In this document: positions 1-11,381 of the stretch, one piece after another
How the letters are laid out: each line of letters starts with the position of its first letter
How positions within the stretch are numbered: position 1 is the first letter of the stretch
Assembly: GCA_003013855.2 (NCBI GenBank)
Contig: PVNU02001430.1
Span: 124,001-188,000, forward strand
Reading direction: 5' to 3'
DNA from: Liriodendron chinense
Lineage: Eukaryota > Streptophyta > Magnoliopsida > Magnoliales > Magnoliaceae
DNA length: 64,000 bases
The notes under the pieces: generated by a model
The model's input: only the letters and a program-made list of their open reading frames with translations
Told to the model about the DNA's origin: nothing
Databases searched by the model: none
Position numbers and translations under genes: made by a program

Positions 1-551
1 CATAGATTTTTTCTTTTTCTTTTATTTTATGAAAAAAGCAAAACATAAGTAAAGAAATAAAGCTCATGTCTTAAAACATATAAATAGAGGTATACATTTA
101 TCTCTCATAAAAAAAAACTCCCAACTTATTGACAGGTGCACCACTTCTTTCTACTTTTAGTAATATGATGGTACAAAGTTGGATCCAAAAGTAGAAAAGG
201 GTGTACCTATGAATTAAGGTGAGTGTAGATATCATTTCCAAAACTCGTGTCCTAAGACATTTAATATGAAGTATGGTCTCAAAAACATGTGATGTAGATT
301 TTATTACATGAGACATGAGAAATAGAAGAAAAGAAGGAAAACCCATGTCAGAATGTAATGAGATAGAAGTATGCATGGATCTTGCATATATACAAGGAAA
401 GAAGAATATGAAAGGAAAGATAAGCAGTAGAAGGACAAGAATAACCATTGTCATGGCCAAGAAGGTGGTTTTCAAAAGGCCTAGAAAGGTCCACCTTAGC
501 CACCAACCATGGCCAAGATAAGCACTACAAGGATTAGAATAACCATTGATG

Positions 552-597
552 GAGAGAGAGAGAGAGAGAGGGTGTGTGTGGAGCGGGGGGGGGGGGG
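552..597. repeat. GA microsatellite followed by GT and a G13 run
   Basis: A (GA)n tract at about 552-570 runs into a short GT tract and then 13 consecutive G at 585-597. It is a simple-sequence locus with no coding meaning. Confidence 0.9.
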
Positions 598-1218
598 ATG
601 AATTTAAGGAGGTTCGGATTATTATTTTGGGGCATCAACCCAAAAATGATGAACATCAAACTCTCAAGTGGTCCATACCACATAAAACAATGGTGATATA
701 ATGCTTACTATTTAAGTGTTGATTGACCTATTCTTGTGTAATTGATCTTAGTTGTCCATGCTAAAGGTCATTCATCAAATGGTTAATATTGTGAAATTGG
801 TGTGATGTTGGCATAGTAGCCTAAGAAATGTGCACTGTACATAATGAACGGTATAGATCAATTGATTGGGTTGTCTAAAGCTCCCAACGTTACTAGGAGC
901 ATTGTAACTTGTGGTGCTCTAAGGGCTTTGGAGTATTTCTCTGTATCACTAAATTGGTTAAAATTCACACTGATAGAGATGATGGAAAGTGTGTCATCTG
1001 GTACATCCTAATACATGTTAAGAGGAGTCACCCACCCATAAGCCTTCACGATCGTTTATTGGGCCCACTGAGATGTGCTTCACAAATCCAGCCCATCCAT
1101 TGTGCATGTCCCACTTAGATGATGGGCCAGACCAAGTTTCAGCCGCATCCAAAACTCAAGTGGGCCCCACCAATGCATGACGTTGATGTCCGAAACACAT
1201 CACGGTGTGGCCCACACA

Positions 1219-1222
<4 letters not shown>

Positions 1223-1264
<42 letters not shown>
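1223..1264. repeat. TA dinucleotide microsatellite
   Basis: About 21 uninterrupted TA units. It is followed by AT-rich sequence with repeated 'aaatccc(t)aatta' words. Confidence 0.95.
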
Positions 1265-1265
<1 letters not shown>

Positions 1266-1931
1266 CAACAAAATTAGGATTTTGACTGTGAAAATCCCTA
1301 ATTAGAGATTAGGAAATTGAAAATCCCCAATTAGATTCACCAATGCACAACCCTAAATAGGGTTTCAATGTGTGAGAGAGATTTCATTACCGAAATGAAT
1401 GGAGAGAAATTACCTATTACAAGAGAGAGGAGTTCTCGAAAATACCACCTTCCTTTCTTCTTATTTTTCGATCTCTAAAAGAGAGAGAGGAGGAAAAAAT
1501 GACCAGTTGTGAGGAGTCAAAATGAGAAAAATGAAGCAAGAGTTGAGAGAGAAGAGGGGAAGTTGGAAGAGGAGTTCGTGAGAGTTGGAAGAGAAGAGGG
1601 GTTGGCGGGGAACTTTTGGCAATCTTTTCTCTTTTCTCATTTTTTCTTTTGATATTTATTTTATTTTTCTCTCTATTTTTTTAAAAGCTTAAATGCTTTT
1701 ATTTTTCTCTTTTAATTTTTTTGGAATCTGGATCCTCTATTGGTCTGATGACGTGGACCAATAAAACTGTCACAAGCAGGGATTCTTTGCTTGCTTCAAA
1801 CAGAGGATCTGGACTCATTTGGCTTAAGCGGGTAGACATTTTGGACTAATTTTTAGACAAGTTTGCTCTTAAGCTTTTCAAGTAATTCACATCTTACCCT
1901 CTTCTCTTCTCTTTACAATTTCTTCAAGAAA

Positions 1932-2131
1932 GGCCCACATGATGAACGACCCATAGTGAATGTGGGCCCCACATGATGAATGGCCCATATCAAAGGTGGG
2001 CCTAGAAAATGCACGGTCACATCAAAGGTAAGCCCCACATGATGGATGGCCTCCTTCAAAGTGTGGCCCCGCATGATGAATGATCCACATCAAGCCGGCC
2101 CTACCTGATGATGGTCCACATCAAAGGTGGG
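1932..2131. repeat. Diverged 33-34 bp tandem repeat, about 6 units
   Basis: Units start near 1932, 1965, 1999, 2031, 2065 and 2098. Each resembles ggcccacatgatgaatggc followed by ccacatcaaaggtg. The units differ at many positions, so the array is old. It abuts the start of LTR fragment F at 2135. Confidence 0.7.
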
Positions 2132-2134
2132 ACT

Positions 2135-2309
2135 TGAAATTACGTCGGTAGTCTAACACGACACCTTCGGATGTGCGGAAGCTTAAAGAGCAATAAGAAT
2201 TGCAGCTAACTCCTATAGGGGGGTGATTAAGACCTTTTGAAATTCTTTTCACCTACTTACACAATTTAACAAATTAAACTAATAAGCAAGAACACTTCGG
2301 CTTCCAAGC
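2135..2309 (-). repeat. LTR F, fragment 1 (outermost host LTR, minus orientation)
   Basis: Read on the minus strand this matches the 3' end of solo LTR E (about 32000-32172): the shared run includes tagggggg-tgat, caaattcttttc, cctacttac and aagaacac-tcggcttccaagc. It begins TGAAATTACG on the plus strand, parallel to the reversed end of E (TGAAATTGCG). The last five bases, CAAGC (2305-2309), are the left TSD of element A. The LTR resumes at 26562. Confidence 0.75.
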
Positions 2310-3190
2310 TGTTAATGTCAAATTTTGTAACAGGATCCTTCGAACGTTCACCCTCTCCTCCAGAGATTTCCCCCGCCAAACCTGAAAGAAGACAAACAGC
2401 AACCAAGGGTGGCTGGGGTCTAGCCGTTAACCCTCCGATGCTTAAGTCAGACCAAAGCAGGGAGAAGAGCAGCCAGGCAAAACGGGACAGAGATCGAATA
2501 TTGTGTGTACCTTTTCTTAATGGAGTCGTTCCTTTATATAGATCTGAAGCGATTCAATCTGTTATGTAAGATATCGAGATCCCGCTGATCTCGTGTACGA
2601 TACGAGATCTTGCTGATTTCGTGGGATAAGATCCTCATCTTTAGAGACGAGATCCAACCCAATGACTTATTTCGGCTGTCACGCCCCAAATTCGGTTCTC
2701 GACGTCCATTCGCTATAACCCGAATTCAGAGGTGGCAGCCTCCGTAGTACCCCGATCTCGGATCCTAACCCCACACGCCAGGTTCCGATCCTGGGATACC
2801 ACAAGGAGGATTTTAGGGTCTGAATTTTTTTTAACATGAGCATCACCATATGAGTACCATCAAAGACAAAACACAATATTTCCACTAAATCTTTTCGTTT
2901 ATATACAGTACTGAAAAGTAAATACACAATGCGTAAATATAAAAACTGTGCACACTTCGGCACCTCCTGCTACTGCACTACAAACTCCAACTCAACGTTG
3001 CTGATATACTCTGGTAGAACCTGCAGCGTAACAAACGCGCATAAGCTTCGAACGAAGCTTCGTGAGTGCGTGTGTGCGTGCGCAATGCGTATGACAAACA
3101 TGATAAATATCAGAGTAAGCAGTAAAGCATGATGAGAAGACTAAACCAAAACTTAGCCTAATTAGGCTACACGATCATGTGATATGAATA

Positions 3191-3290
3191 ACTAGTCTAC
3201 CACGGCTATGCAAGCATGCAATACAGATAACTAGCCTACCATGGCTATGCAAGCATGCAATACAGGTAACCAGCCTATCAAGGCTATATA
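3191..3290. repeat. 39-bp tandem repeat inside S1
   Basis: The phrase ctatgcaagcatgcaatacag recurs at 3206 and 3245, with a third, partial unit at about 3270-3290. Period 39 bp. Confidence 0.75.
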
Positions 3291-5194
3291 CTCAAACTAT
3301 GCGATGGCCTACAGGGCCTAATGTCACATACAATGATCCAATGCATGTATGCAAATCACCACCTCTCAGTACAGTGGTCCAGATACGAACAATCATAACG
3401 CAGTCACGTAAGCAATGCAGGACTCGGAACTGGTAGCTCGCCCAGTGTGGTAGCTCGCCCAGGCTTACAGCCCCGCCCACATCACACCCGCCCACATCAA
3501 GACCGTCCCACACCATACAGAACATCAGTCACATCACTGATACCAATACCATCTCTGAAACGGAACATCACCGGGGTCTCACAGACCTCACTACTCACCA
3601 GTAGAATGCCAAAGCCTATCTGGTGCAATAGCGGACCTACTTACAGCTGGTCAAACTCAACCCCCTTTGCCAACACTCTTCCGGCAGGTTAGGTCAGACC
3701 TCCTTCCAAACTGACCACGTGCAGTGGATAACACCGCCGTTTGGTATTCGGCATACTGGTGTATGATTAAACCACCCGGTCCTTGAATGGAGCACCCACC
3801 TTGGTACCAACGGGTTCAGGGACTTTCACCCAGGGACATCTATGGCATCCTGTTTAAAGATCACATATTTTCGGTGTTCCTGCAAACCACGATGGAGCTG
3901 TGGTTGCAACGTAGTAACCATGCTATATGCGGCACAAGCAGACGGTGCGAAATGCAACCATGCATACAAACGTGGGACGACATGCCCGTGCAAGTCTCCA
4001 AAGAGCACCATAAAACTATAAGGTCTCAAACACAATGTCACCATTAGCTGGTAATGAATTGCACGACAATCACGACCGATATGGCCGGTTGATACAAGAC
4101 AATCAGATGAGCCAAGCATTCATGATGCATGAGTCAAGTATACAGTATGAGTGCCAACAAGTAGTTCATCTACCACGATGGCTATAAATCAATCTAGTCC
4201 AACCTATTTGAGATATGATTAAGATGAGGGGACACATATGAATGATCGAGTCATAGTGCGGGATGTCGCTAGCCAGGGAATCTCGCACCAAGGGCTACAA
4301 GGTATGCTAAGCTATTCCTACCATAAAGTGTAAGTCAGGATGATAGATTCCTGTCCTCGAATAGTCCCATACCTATTGGAGAGGTTTGCGATAGAGAGCA
4401 CGTGAATTACATTTGCGCGACTACATCTCGAATGCTTTATGAATGCGTTTATGCCCTAGTGGTCCCCAACTAACAATGGTGATTCGGGATGCATACTCAT
4501 TACACATGCATGGTGGTCGTCGAAGCATATAGTATAAAGATCACATATGAGTATTCCAAATAACACTACGTGTGGCAACAGACATACTAAAAATAGCATA
4601 AAAGATAATTCACTTATAATACAAAGAAACATAAAGAGATAAGACTCTAAATGGATGGTATACAACAACACAGATGGTCCAACAACTGAACGGTGTGGAT
4701 TAACCTTCAATATTTAGATAACCCAAATGGAAAGAAAATGATTGAATACACTACCGACGCATCAAAGGTAGAACCTACTTGAGCGGCAAGAGTGGAATAC
4801 TCAAAATCATGCCGAGACCCATAATCCTGTAGTACAGTAGAGATGAACACAATAATGGTCCGTAAAAGGAATGTCATAGAAGGGGGTTGCAAGATAGACA
4901 TGTCATGACAGAGGATTATAAATAGTAGGGTAATCTACGATAGATGGTCAATACAATGAGGTCCAAAAAGGGACAACAGGTCTAACCTCATACTACAAGA
5001 TAGGCTCCATATAATGGATGGCCTTGATGACGTACGAACGTCGAGGATGAGCCCCATACTCGTCCTATAGGTAAATGGACGGTGTGGATGAGATATACAC
5101 AATATGGTAGTCTTTTAATAGTTGGGTACAAGGGTAGAAGGGGTGAGTCATATGAGTATACACAAGCTGAGTTACCAGGGTCAATCAACATGCT

Positions 5195-5272
5195 GAGTCA
5201 ACAAGGTGAGTCAACAAGGCGGGTCAACAAGGCGGGTCAACATGGTGAGTTAACAAGGTGAATTGACAAGAC
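5195..5272. repeat. 13-bp tandem repeat inside S1, about 6 units
   Basis: Units of the type gagtcaacaaggt / gggtcaacaaggc follow each other at 13-bp steps from 5195. The last two units have diverged. Confidence 0.85.
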
Positions 5273-5810
5273 GGTTCCACAGGGTGAGTTTAAGAAGGTA
5301 GTCCTGTGACTTGGATCAAGCAAACTCTAAGGATGACCTTTCAATAAGGGTTTACACAACTAATCATCAAGGTGGGTCCACGGGATGGACAACGCGGTCA
5401 TTCGAACACGCACACTAAGGTGGTCCCAAGGGCCATCCTGTACATAACATGCTAGGGTCCATTCATTTGGATGGTTTGGATCAAGCACAACAATTAAGGC
5501 GGTCCTAATCGATGGGCAACATACATATCACACCATAGAGGCCAATGGCTGACGTGGATAGAACACATGCATAACAAGGTGGACCCGGGGTTGGGTATAA
5601 CCGCACAAAGGAGTGGGGAAGCCATATACATCAAAGGGGCTACAACAGTTTGGGATCAACTCAATATTTGTGCTTTCCCACTAATCAAGTGAGATGGCAA
5701 ACAAACACCATGGTGGGGCCCGCACACCACACGTGTGGAACCCCACCCATGGCTGGGTGACTTATGAACAGGAAGGATGGCAAATAAACATAACAGATGG
5801 GTCCTGTAAA

Positions 5811-7560
5811 GTTTCCAATGGTAGGCATTCAATCACCCTTATTTTCTACGTGTGGCCCACCTAAAACTGGGCCCACACCCCTGCCAAGAAGAACGACACG
5901 ATATACTCAACATTCATCAAGGTGGGAACCAAAGTCGGGCCCCATCACCTTTGGTTGGATGGAAAAATAAACATGACAATGGCCCCAAGGAAGGTTTCAA
6001 AGGTGGGCATCAATGACCACTATTTCCTACAATGTGGTCCACCTGAGGTTGGGATTTACCTCATTATGAGGGCCCCCGGCCCTAAAATAATATGGAAAAA
6101 CAGATGGGCGGCATACATAAAACAGATACATCGTGGTGGGACCCATAGAGCGTAGCACCCAAATGGGCCCCAAGCATTTTGAATCAAACTAATATTTTTG
6201 TTTCCCCCTTCACCCATATCCATGTGATCTTATGAACAGGTTAAATGACAAATAAACATCACTGTAGAGCTTGGGAAGGTTTCAACGGTGGAGATCATAA
6301 TTCCCACTGTTTCCTGTGGCATGGCCCACTTGAGGTTTGGATATGCTTAACTTTTGGGCTCAGCCACTAAATGAGCCGGAAAAAACATATGGACGGAATT
6401 GATAAGGCACATACATTATAGGTGGGCCCAACGAGTGGGGCCCATTGCCATGCCCAGAGGGCTGCGCCGCTGGGCAGCAGCGTCCCCTGGACGCTGTCTG
6501 TCCAGTGGCCAGCTTTCATTTTTTTTTATTTATTATATCCTCTCCGCAAGTGGGGCCCACAAGCCTTTGATCAAGCTGATATTTTTGTTTTCCCTTCTTA
6601 CATGCATGTGTGAACTTATGCACAGGTTGGATCTCAAATAAACATCATGGTGGGCCATAGGTAGGTTTCAACGGTCTGTCACTGCCCTCACTGTTTTCTG
6701 TGGTGGGGTCCACTGGAGGTTTGGATCTGTCTCATTCTTGAGGTTATGCCCTAAAATGATCTCCCCAATTGGATGGACGGTGAGGATATAGCACTTACAT
6801 CGTGGTGGGACCCACGAGTGGGCCACCAGTTGGCCTCACGAGTCAGCGTCCACGGACGCTGGCACTCCAGCGCCAGAGACGCCTCACGCCTCTGCCCCTT
6901 CATCTTTCCTTTCTTTCTTTCTTTTTTTTTTTTGTTTTCCATGGTTTTAGTTCAGTGGGGCCCACAAGAGGATGATCTACGCCATTCATCGGTTTCCTGG
7001 GCTCATAAGGAACGCATAGAGCCCTATATTGGATATGTGATTCCAGCTAGAAACTTAAAAGTGGGCTGAAGGATTTCTGACAGTAGAAATCATAATTTCC
7101 ACTGTTTTACGCAGTGTGGTCCATTAAAAATTCGGATCGGCTTCATCTTTTGGCCCTGGCCCTAGAATGATCTGGGAAAACCGATGGACGGCGTGGATGG
7201 AACACAAACATCAAGGTGGGTCCCACGAGTGGGGACCCCATTAACCCCTCCAGCGTACGCTGGACGTTTCCAGCGTCTCTGACGCTGGACGTCCAGCGTC
7301 CGTGTCTTTTCTCCCCTTTTTTTTTTTTTTTTTTCTTTTTCTTTGTTCGTATCAAGTGGGGTCCACTTGGAGACGATCCACTCCGCTCATTAGGTTTCCC
7401 AGCTCGTTGGGGACCTAATAAGCCCAATATTGGGCAGGTGATTCCGTCTACAAACATCACGGTGGGCCAAAGAAGTTTCGACAGTAGGCATCCTTGCCTT
7501 TACTGTTTTCTATGGTGTGGTCCACCTGAGATCTGGATTTACTTCATTTTTGGTATCCAA
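5811..7560. repeat. Diverged long tandem repeats in S1, up to ~400-bp period
   Basis: A recognisable block (tttcNacNgtNggcat ... cactgtttNctN ... tggtccacctgaggttNgga) recurs near 5811, 5995, 6280, 6666, 7073 and 7477, at spacings of about 184, 285, 386, 407 and 404 bp. The full unit also holds an 'aaccgatggacggcgtggat...catcaaggtgggtcccac' part and, in the later copies, a pyrimidine run and an inverted 'ggacgctg...cagcgtcc' segment. The growth in spacing suggests that the first units lost sequence. Confidence 0.7.
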
Positions 7561-8129
7561 CCCCAAAATGAGCTGGAGAAACTGATGGGCGGTGTGGATC
7601 GAATACATGCATCAAGGTGGGTCCCACAAGTGGGAACCCACGGTCGTGCCCAAAGGGCTTTCAGCCCGGGACCTGCTGGGCAGCAGCGTCCTCTGGACGC
7701 TGACTGTCCAGTGGCCCCCCTTTCATATATATTTTATTTTATTTTTTATTTTATTATTATTTTTTTTTTACTAGTGGGGTCCACACGTGCAGATCCACCC
7801 CATCCATCAGCTGGACCATCGCTTGGTGGGTCCACAGGGTGGACAGCGTGGGTGAACTACATACATCATGGTGGACCGTTGGCCACACTAATTATGACAT
7901 AAAGTGGGTCCCAAAGTGGGATCCACACCATCAAAGGGTGGGACCCATTCATGGACGATCCAGCCCATCCATCTCATTGCCCATCACAAGGTGGGACCAA
8001 GGAAAGAAAACGAAAAGTAAACGAGAAAAAAGGGGGAAAGGTGTGCACTCACAATGATGGTTGGACGGTTGGATTGCCGATCGGACGGTCCGGATGATGA
8101 TCGGGGTCCTCCAAGCTTGATCTCCTCCT

Positions 8130-8214
8130 TCAATCTCTCTAACTCTCTCTTTCTCTCTCTTGATCTCCCTCTAAATCTCTCTACTTCTCTCTCTTCTCTC
8201 TCTTCTCTCTCTCT

Positions 8215-8262
<48 letters not shown>
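8130..8262. repeat. CT-rich microsatellite in S1
   Basis: Imperfect ctctct runs end in an uninterrupted (CT)n tract at about 8220-8261. The Ser/Leu/Arg-Glu ORFs that cross it on both strands are artefacts. Confidence 0.95.
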
Positions 8263-8266
<4 letters not shown>

Positions 8267-9243
8267 TTGCAATTGAGAAGGCCACCCCCCTACGTATGGC
8301 TCTTGTATGGGAAGAGGGGGGGTGCATGATGTCATGATGATGATGATGATGGTGATGGGAGAGAGCATGAGAGGTATGGGTTGTGGTTGACTTTTGGTGA
8401 GAGAGGATGGGGTGGGTATGGTGATGATGGCTAGATAATGATGGGGGTATGGGTGAGGGTGATGGTGATAGATTTGACATGTTGTTGGGAATTGTGCAAG
8501 TGGGGCCCACGCCACACGCGCGTTGCGTGGCCCACCTCGAATTGCACGAACGTATGCATCTTACACACCGGGTATCGTAATGGGGCGTGCCGCGCGGCGT
8601 TGGAATCGTGGCGCCCGCGCGGTCGCAAGGGTACAAGTCTTGGGTCGTTGCGGTACTAAATCAGGGTCGCGATCAAGGCTCTCTAATCTGGTCCGTCCGG
8701 GACGTACCGGTACCGGAAACTAAACGTACGGAGGGCAATTCAGGGTACGGGTCTTACATCGGCAATCACGTTCCTCGATGGCAATCCCTTGAGATCCGGA
8801 ACCACCAGAGGATAAGCCTAAAAACCGACCTATACGGGCTACAGGTAGGCGTAGAAATAGTGCTGATAGCTCATGTAGAGCTGGGAACCGTAGTTGGAGT
8901 CATAGCCAGCGAAAAAGGAAGGAGACGCCGACGAGACGGAAACCACCGAACTGGGTGTAGCCCTGCCTGGCCTCGCAGGGTCATACTGCTCGACGAGAAT
9001 CGGGTGCTGGTACTGAAGGATAAGAGATGTAGCCGCAGAAAAGCTGTTCACATGTTGGGACATGGTCGCGAGTCCAAGTGCTCACTCATTTTGACGTAAC
9101 TCCTTTCAACGACTTATGAGAAGGTCTGCTCGCTGTTCAAGAAGGGAACCTTTGTTTTGCTTTATCTGACCATCGGCTATGGGAGCTCGAAGCCTTGCGA
9201 ATAGGTGCTCCATATTTATCCATCCTACGACTCTCGAGCATAT

Positions 9244-9440
9244 GATCTCGAGAGTCGGATGAACATCCCGCGCTTACCCAATCTGCGGCTTGTGATCAGA
9301 TGATCTCGAAGGTCGGATGGGCATCCTGCACTTACCCGATCTGCGACTTTCGCTCAAATGATCTCGAGGGTCTAATGGGTACTTCCGTATTTCCCCAATC
9401 TGCGACTCTCGATCAGATATTCTCGAGAGTCGAATGGGCG
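9244..9440. repeat. 58-bp tandem repeat in the U3 of element A's 3' LTR
   Basis: Four units carry a gatctcgagagtcgga-like core, with ctcg starting at 9247, 9305, 9363 and 9422, so the period is 58-59 bp. The core includes the palindrome TCTCGAGA. The array lies near the U3 end of the LTR (U3 begins at 9490 on the minus strand) and is matched at the same place in the 5' LTR. Confidence 0.85.
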
Positions 9441-9490
9441 TCCGCGTACAATTAACGGCTGAGTTGATCTCCTTTATTTTTCCTATAACA

Positions 9491-9502
9491 GATGCCCCCC
9501 AA
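9491..9502 (-). other. Polypurine tract of element A
   Basis: On the minus strand a G6 run (TTGGGGGGCATC) lies just before the 3' LTR start TGTTATAGG. This is the expected place and composition for the plus-strand DNA primer of a Ty3/Gypsy element. Confidence 0.8.
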
Positions 9503-9662
9503 GTCCTTGCCGCCAAGAATTTTGAAGGGAAGGACTTAGCTCATTACCACACGTAACCGCCCGCTGCCTTTATCGAGAACGGAACCTCACATGATGGGCT
9601 GAAATTAATGAGCGCCAGCTTTCCGCAGTCTTTCCGCAGACAGAAAATGAAGGGGCGCTCGC

Positions 9663-9762
9663 CACGTGTCTGAGGAGTTAATGGGCGTGCCTGCTCGAGT
9701 GCTGCGCCAAAGGAGGGACTGCCACGTGCCATTAGATACGGCGGAATGATTGCCTATAAATA
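9663..9762 (+). promoter_or_regulatory. Putative promoter of the antisense gene in element A
   Basis: A TATAAATA box lies at 9755-9762 on the plus strand, about 150 bp upstream of the ATG at 9911. Two CACGTG G-box palindromes sit upstream, at 9663-9668 and 9723-9728. The 9491-9910 stretch lies between the LTR and the antisense reading frame and holds no other gene. The promoter role is inferred from motif order and spacing only. Confidence 0.55.
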
Positions 9763-10528
9763 TACAGAGTCCGCCATTTCTTTGATTTTCTACAGAAGCT
9801 TTTCGAAAGGAACTTGCAGTCTTCTCTTTCCATTCTTCTTCCTCCGGTGCTCCTTTTCTTTCTTTCTGTTTTGGTATACTTCTTTTTTCTTCTTTTGTTT
9901 TTATCTTCTCATGGCTGGGAACTCTGACGAGACCACCGTCCCTCTCGGGGATGCCACTCCGGAATCCTCTGCCTCCAGCAGTGCGAGGGTTCCGGCAGGG
10001 AGATACACTGCAGCCGGATATCCTTCCGTTTTATCGGAGGACCGGCTGGCTGAGTTGCGGGAGAGATACTTGATTCCCGACTCAGTTACTCTCCGCTTGC
10101 CCGGAGATGGAGAGACACCAGACTCCCACCCCCCCCCCCCCCAGGATGCGTAACTTTTTATGAGTACCAGCTTATCCTGGGGGTACGCCTCCCCCTCCAT
10201 CCCTTTATCCGCGATGTTCTCCGTTGTTACAAGATTGCCCCCGGGCAACTCATCGTGAACGGGTGGAGGGTAGTTCTGGGCTCCTTTGCCCTCTGGGCCC
10301 AGGCCGACAACGGGGAACTCACGGCGGAGGAGTTCCTCCGTATGTTCCGTCTGAAGAAAGCTCCCTCTAGCGAAGGCTGGTATTATTTGTGTTATTGGCA
10401 CCGGGATAACTTCGTGTTGGGGAAGCCCTCCTCGAACTATTCCGGCTGGAGGAAGCGGTAGTTCTATGCTTCCGGGAACTGGGAGTCTGCCTCCAGGGGT
10501 CCAGGAGTGACCCGATTTTTCTGTGAAG

Positions 10529-10611
10529 GTAGGCACAATCCCGCATTGTGCAGTTTCTCCAGTTAGGTTTTTAGGGTTTTTGCTTCATCTGACCCCTGTT
10601 AGTGCTCGCAG
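10529..10611 (+). other. Intron 1 of the antisense gene
   Basis: The donor GTAGGC follows gaag, and the acceptor is ctcgcag. It is 83 bp long. Reading through it would add an early stop. Splicing joins the frame ending FFCE to GIPALRKP. Confidence 0.7.
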
Positions 10612-11303
10612 GTATCCCGGCCTTGAGAAAACCAAATTTGAAGGGAGGGATCAACGAGAAAATTGTAAAGGTATACAAGGTGCCTGTTGGTGACAGGCAT
10701 ATCGAGGCTTGCCTGTCTCCCTCGCGACTTGCTGCAGCGGGCTTAATTTCCAGAAGAGAGGTTGAGATGACGAAGGCTGGAGAGAAGAGGGGTCTGTTGC
10801 CCCGACTGAAGGGCACAGGCTCCAAGAGGCAGAAGAGAATACCTGCCGAACCATCTCATTCATCCATCCGCACGGGTAGCGATCAGCCTGCCCCTCCTGC
10901 GAGCATGGCGGGGGCCCCGGCTGGTCCCACTATTCCCTCACTGGTGGTCGCACCTGGACCGCCAGTGATTAACATTGCTGACAACTCCCCGGATGGGGTG
11001 GGGTCTGGCTGCCCCCCAGCTGAAGAGGCTCGAGAGCAGGTAGAACCTCAAGAGCCGACTCCTGCTCGCAAACTGGTCCCTGCTGCCGAGCAGGGACCTG
11101 CTCGCGAGTCAATGCCTCCACCTCACGAGCAGGCCGGGTTGGTCGTTGCCCAACCGTCAGGGAGCGGGACGTACTCTATTCCCCGCCACCACCATCCAGT
11201 ATGTAAATTTTTATTTGAGAACGTCCCTCCTCATGCCTTCGGCTCTCTTCCCGAGCCAAGCCCTGAGAACCTTTTCCTCGAAGCGGGGGTGAGGATGGTT
11301 CAG

Positions 11304-11381
11304 GTAAGACCTTGTCAAGACTTGCTTTAATCTGTTACTACGTTCCAGAATTCTTTCTCACATTTTTCATCACTTTTGCAG
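11304..11381 (+). other. Intron 2 of the antisense gene
   Basis: The donor CAG|GTAAGA is close to the plant consensus. The acceptor is TTTTGCAG after a T-rich tract. It is 78 bp long and phase 0. Retention would stop translation within ten codons. Confidence 0.75.

Larger units (their letters stand above)
1..2134. other. Non-coding flank outside the retrotransposon nest
   Basis: I see no convincing gene here. Open frames are under 130 codons, low in complexity and without recognisable domains. The stretch holds a GA/G-run (552-597), a TA microsatellite (1223-1264), a purine-rich GA stretch around 1480-1610, and a diverged tandem repeat (1932-2131). Motifs of the type gtgggcccca recur. It is the only sequence in the window not assigned to an LTR element. 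Confidence 0.6.
2677..8758 (+). mobile_element. S1: 6.08-kb TG...CA insertion, probable giant solo LTR
   Basis: The insertion starts TGTCACGCCCC and ends GGGTCTTACA, and is flanked by TCGGC (2672-2676 and 8759-8763). The empty site is seen intact in the 5' LTR of A near 25830. I find no gag, RT or integrase similarity and no terminal direct repeats, so it looks like a single very long LTR left by recombination, or a large non-autonomous derivative. The end sequences are of the kind seen in long Tekay/Del-type chromovirus LTRs, which sets the plus orientation, but that assignment is an inference. The interior is made largely of tandem and dispersed sub-repeats with many gtgggtcccac words. The short ORFs in it look accidental. 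Confidence 0.75.
2310..9490 (-). repeat. 3' LTR of element A, split by insertion S1
   Basis: The two flanks 2310-2676 and 8764-9490 are collinear with the intact LTR at 25468-26561, and excising S1 plus one TSD leaves 1094 bp, exactly the length of that LTR. Only scattered substitutions separate the copies. A TATA-like word (minus-strand TATATAAAG) lies at 2532-2540. Confidence 0.93.

Noticed and set aside
98..475. 125-codon minus-strand frame in the left flank
   Set aside because: Hydrophobic low-complexity product from a T/A-rich stretch, no domain, no splice or promoter context.
7216..7902. 228-codon plus-strand frame inside S1
   Set aside because: It crosses T-homopolymers and tandem modules, with poly-Phe stretches; overlapping frames of equal size exist on both strands. 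Not coding.
8171..8636. Arg-Glu and His-rich frames on the minus strand
   Set aside because: They are translations of the CT microsatellite and of a gat/gatg repeat.
8587..9099. 170-codon plus-strand frame spanning the S1/LTR junction
   Set aside because: It crosses an insertion boundary (8758) and lies antisense in LTR sequence, so it is accidental.
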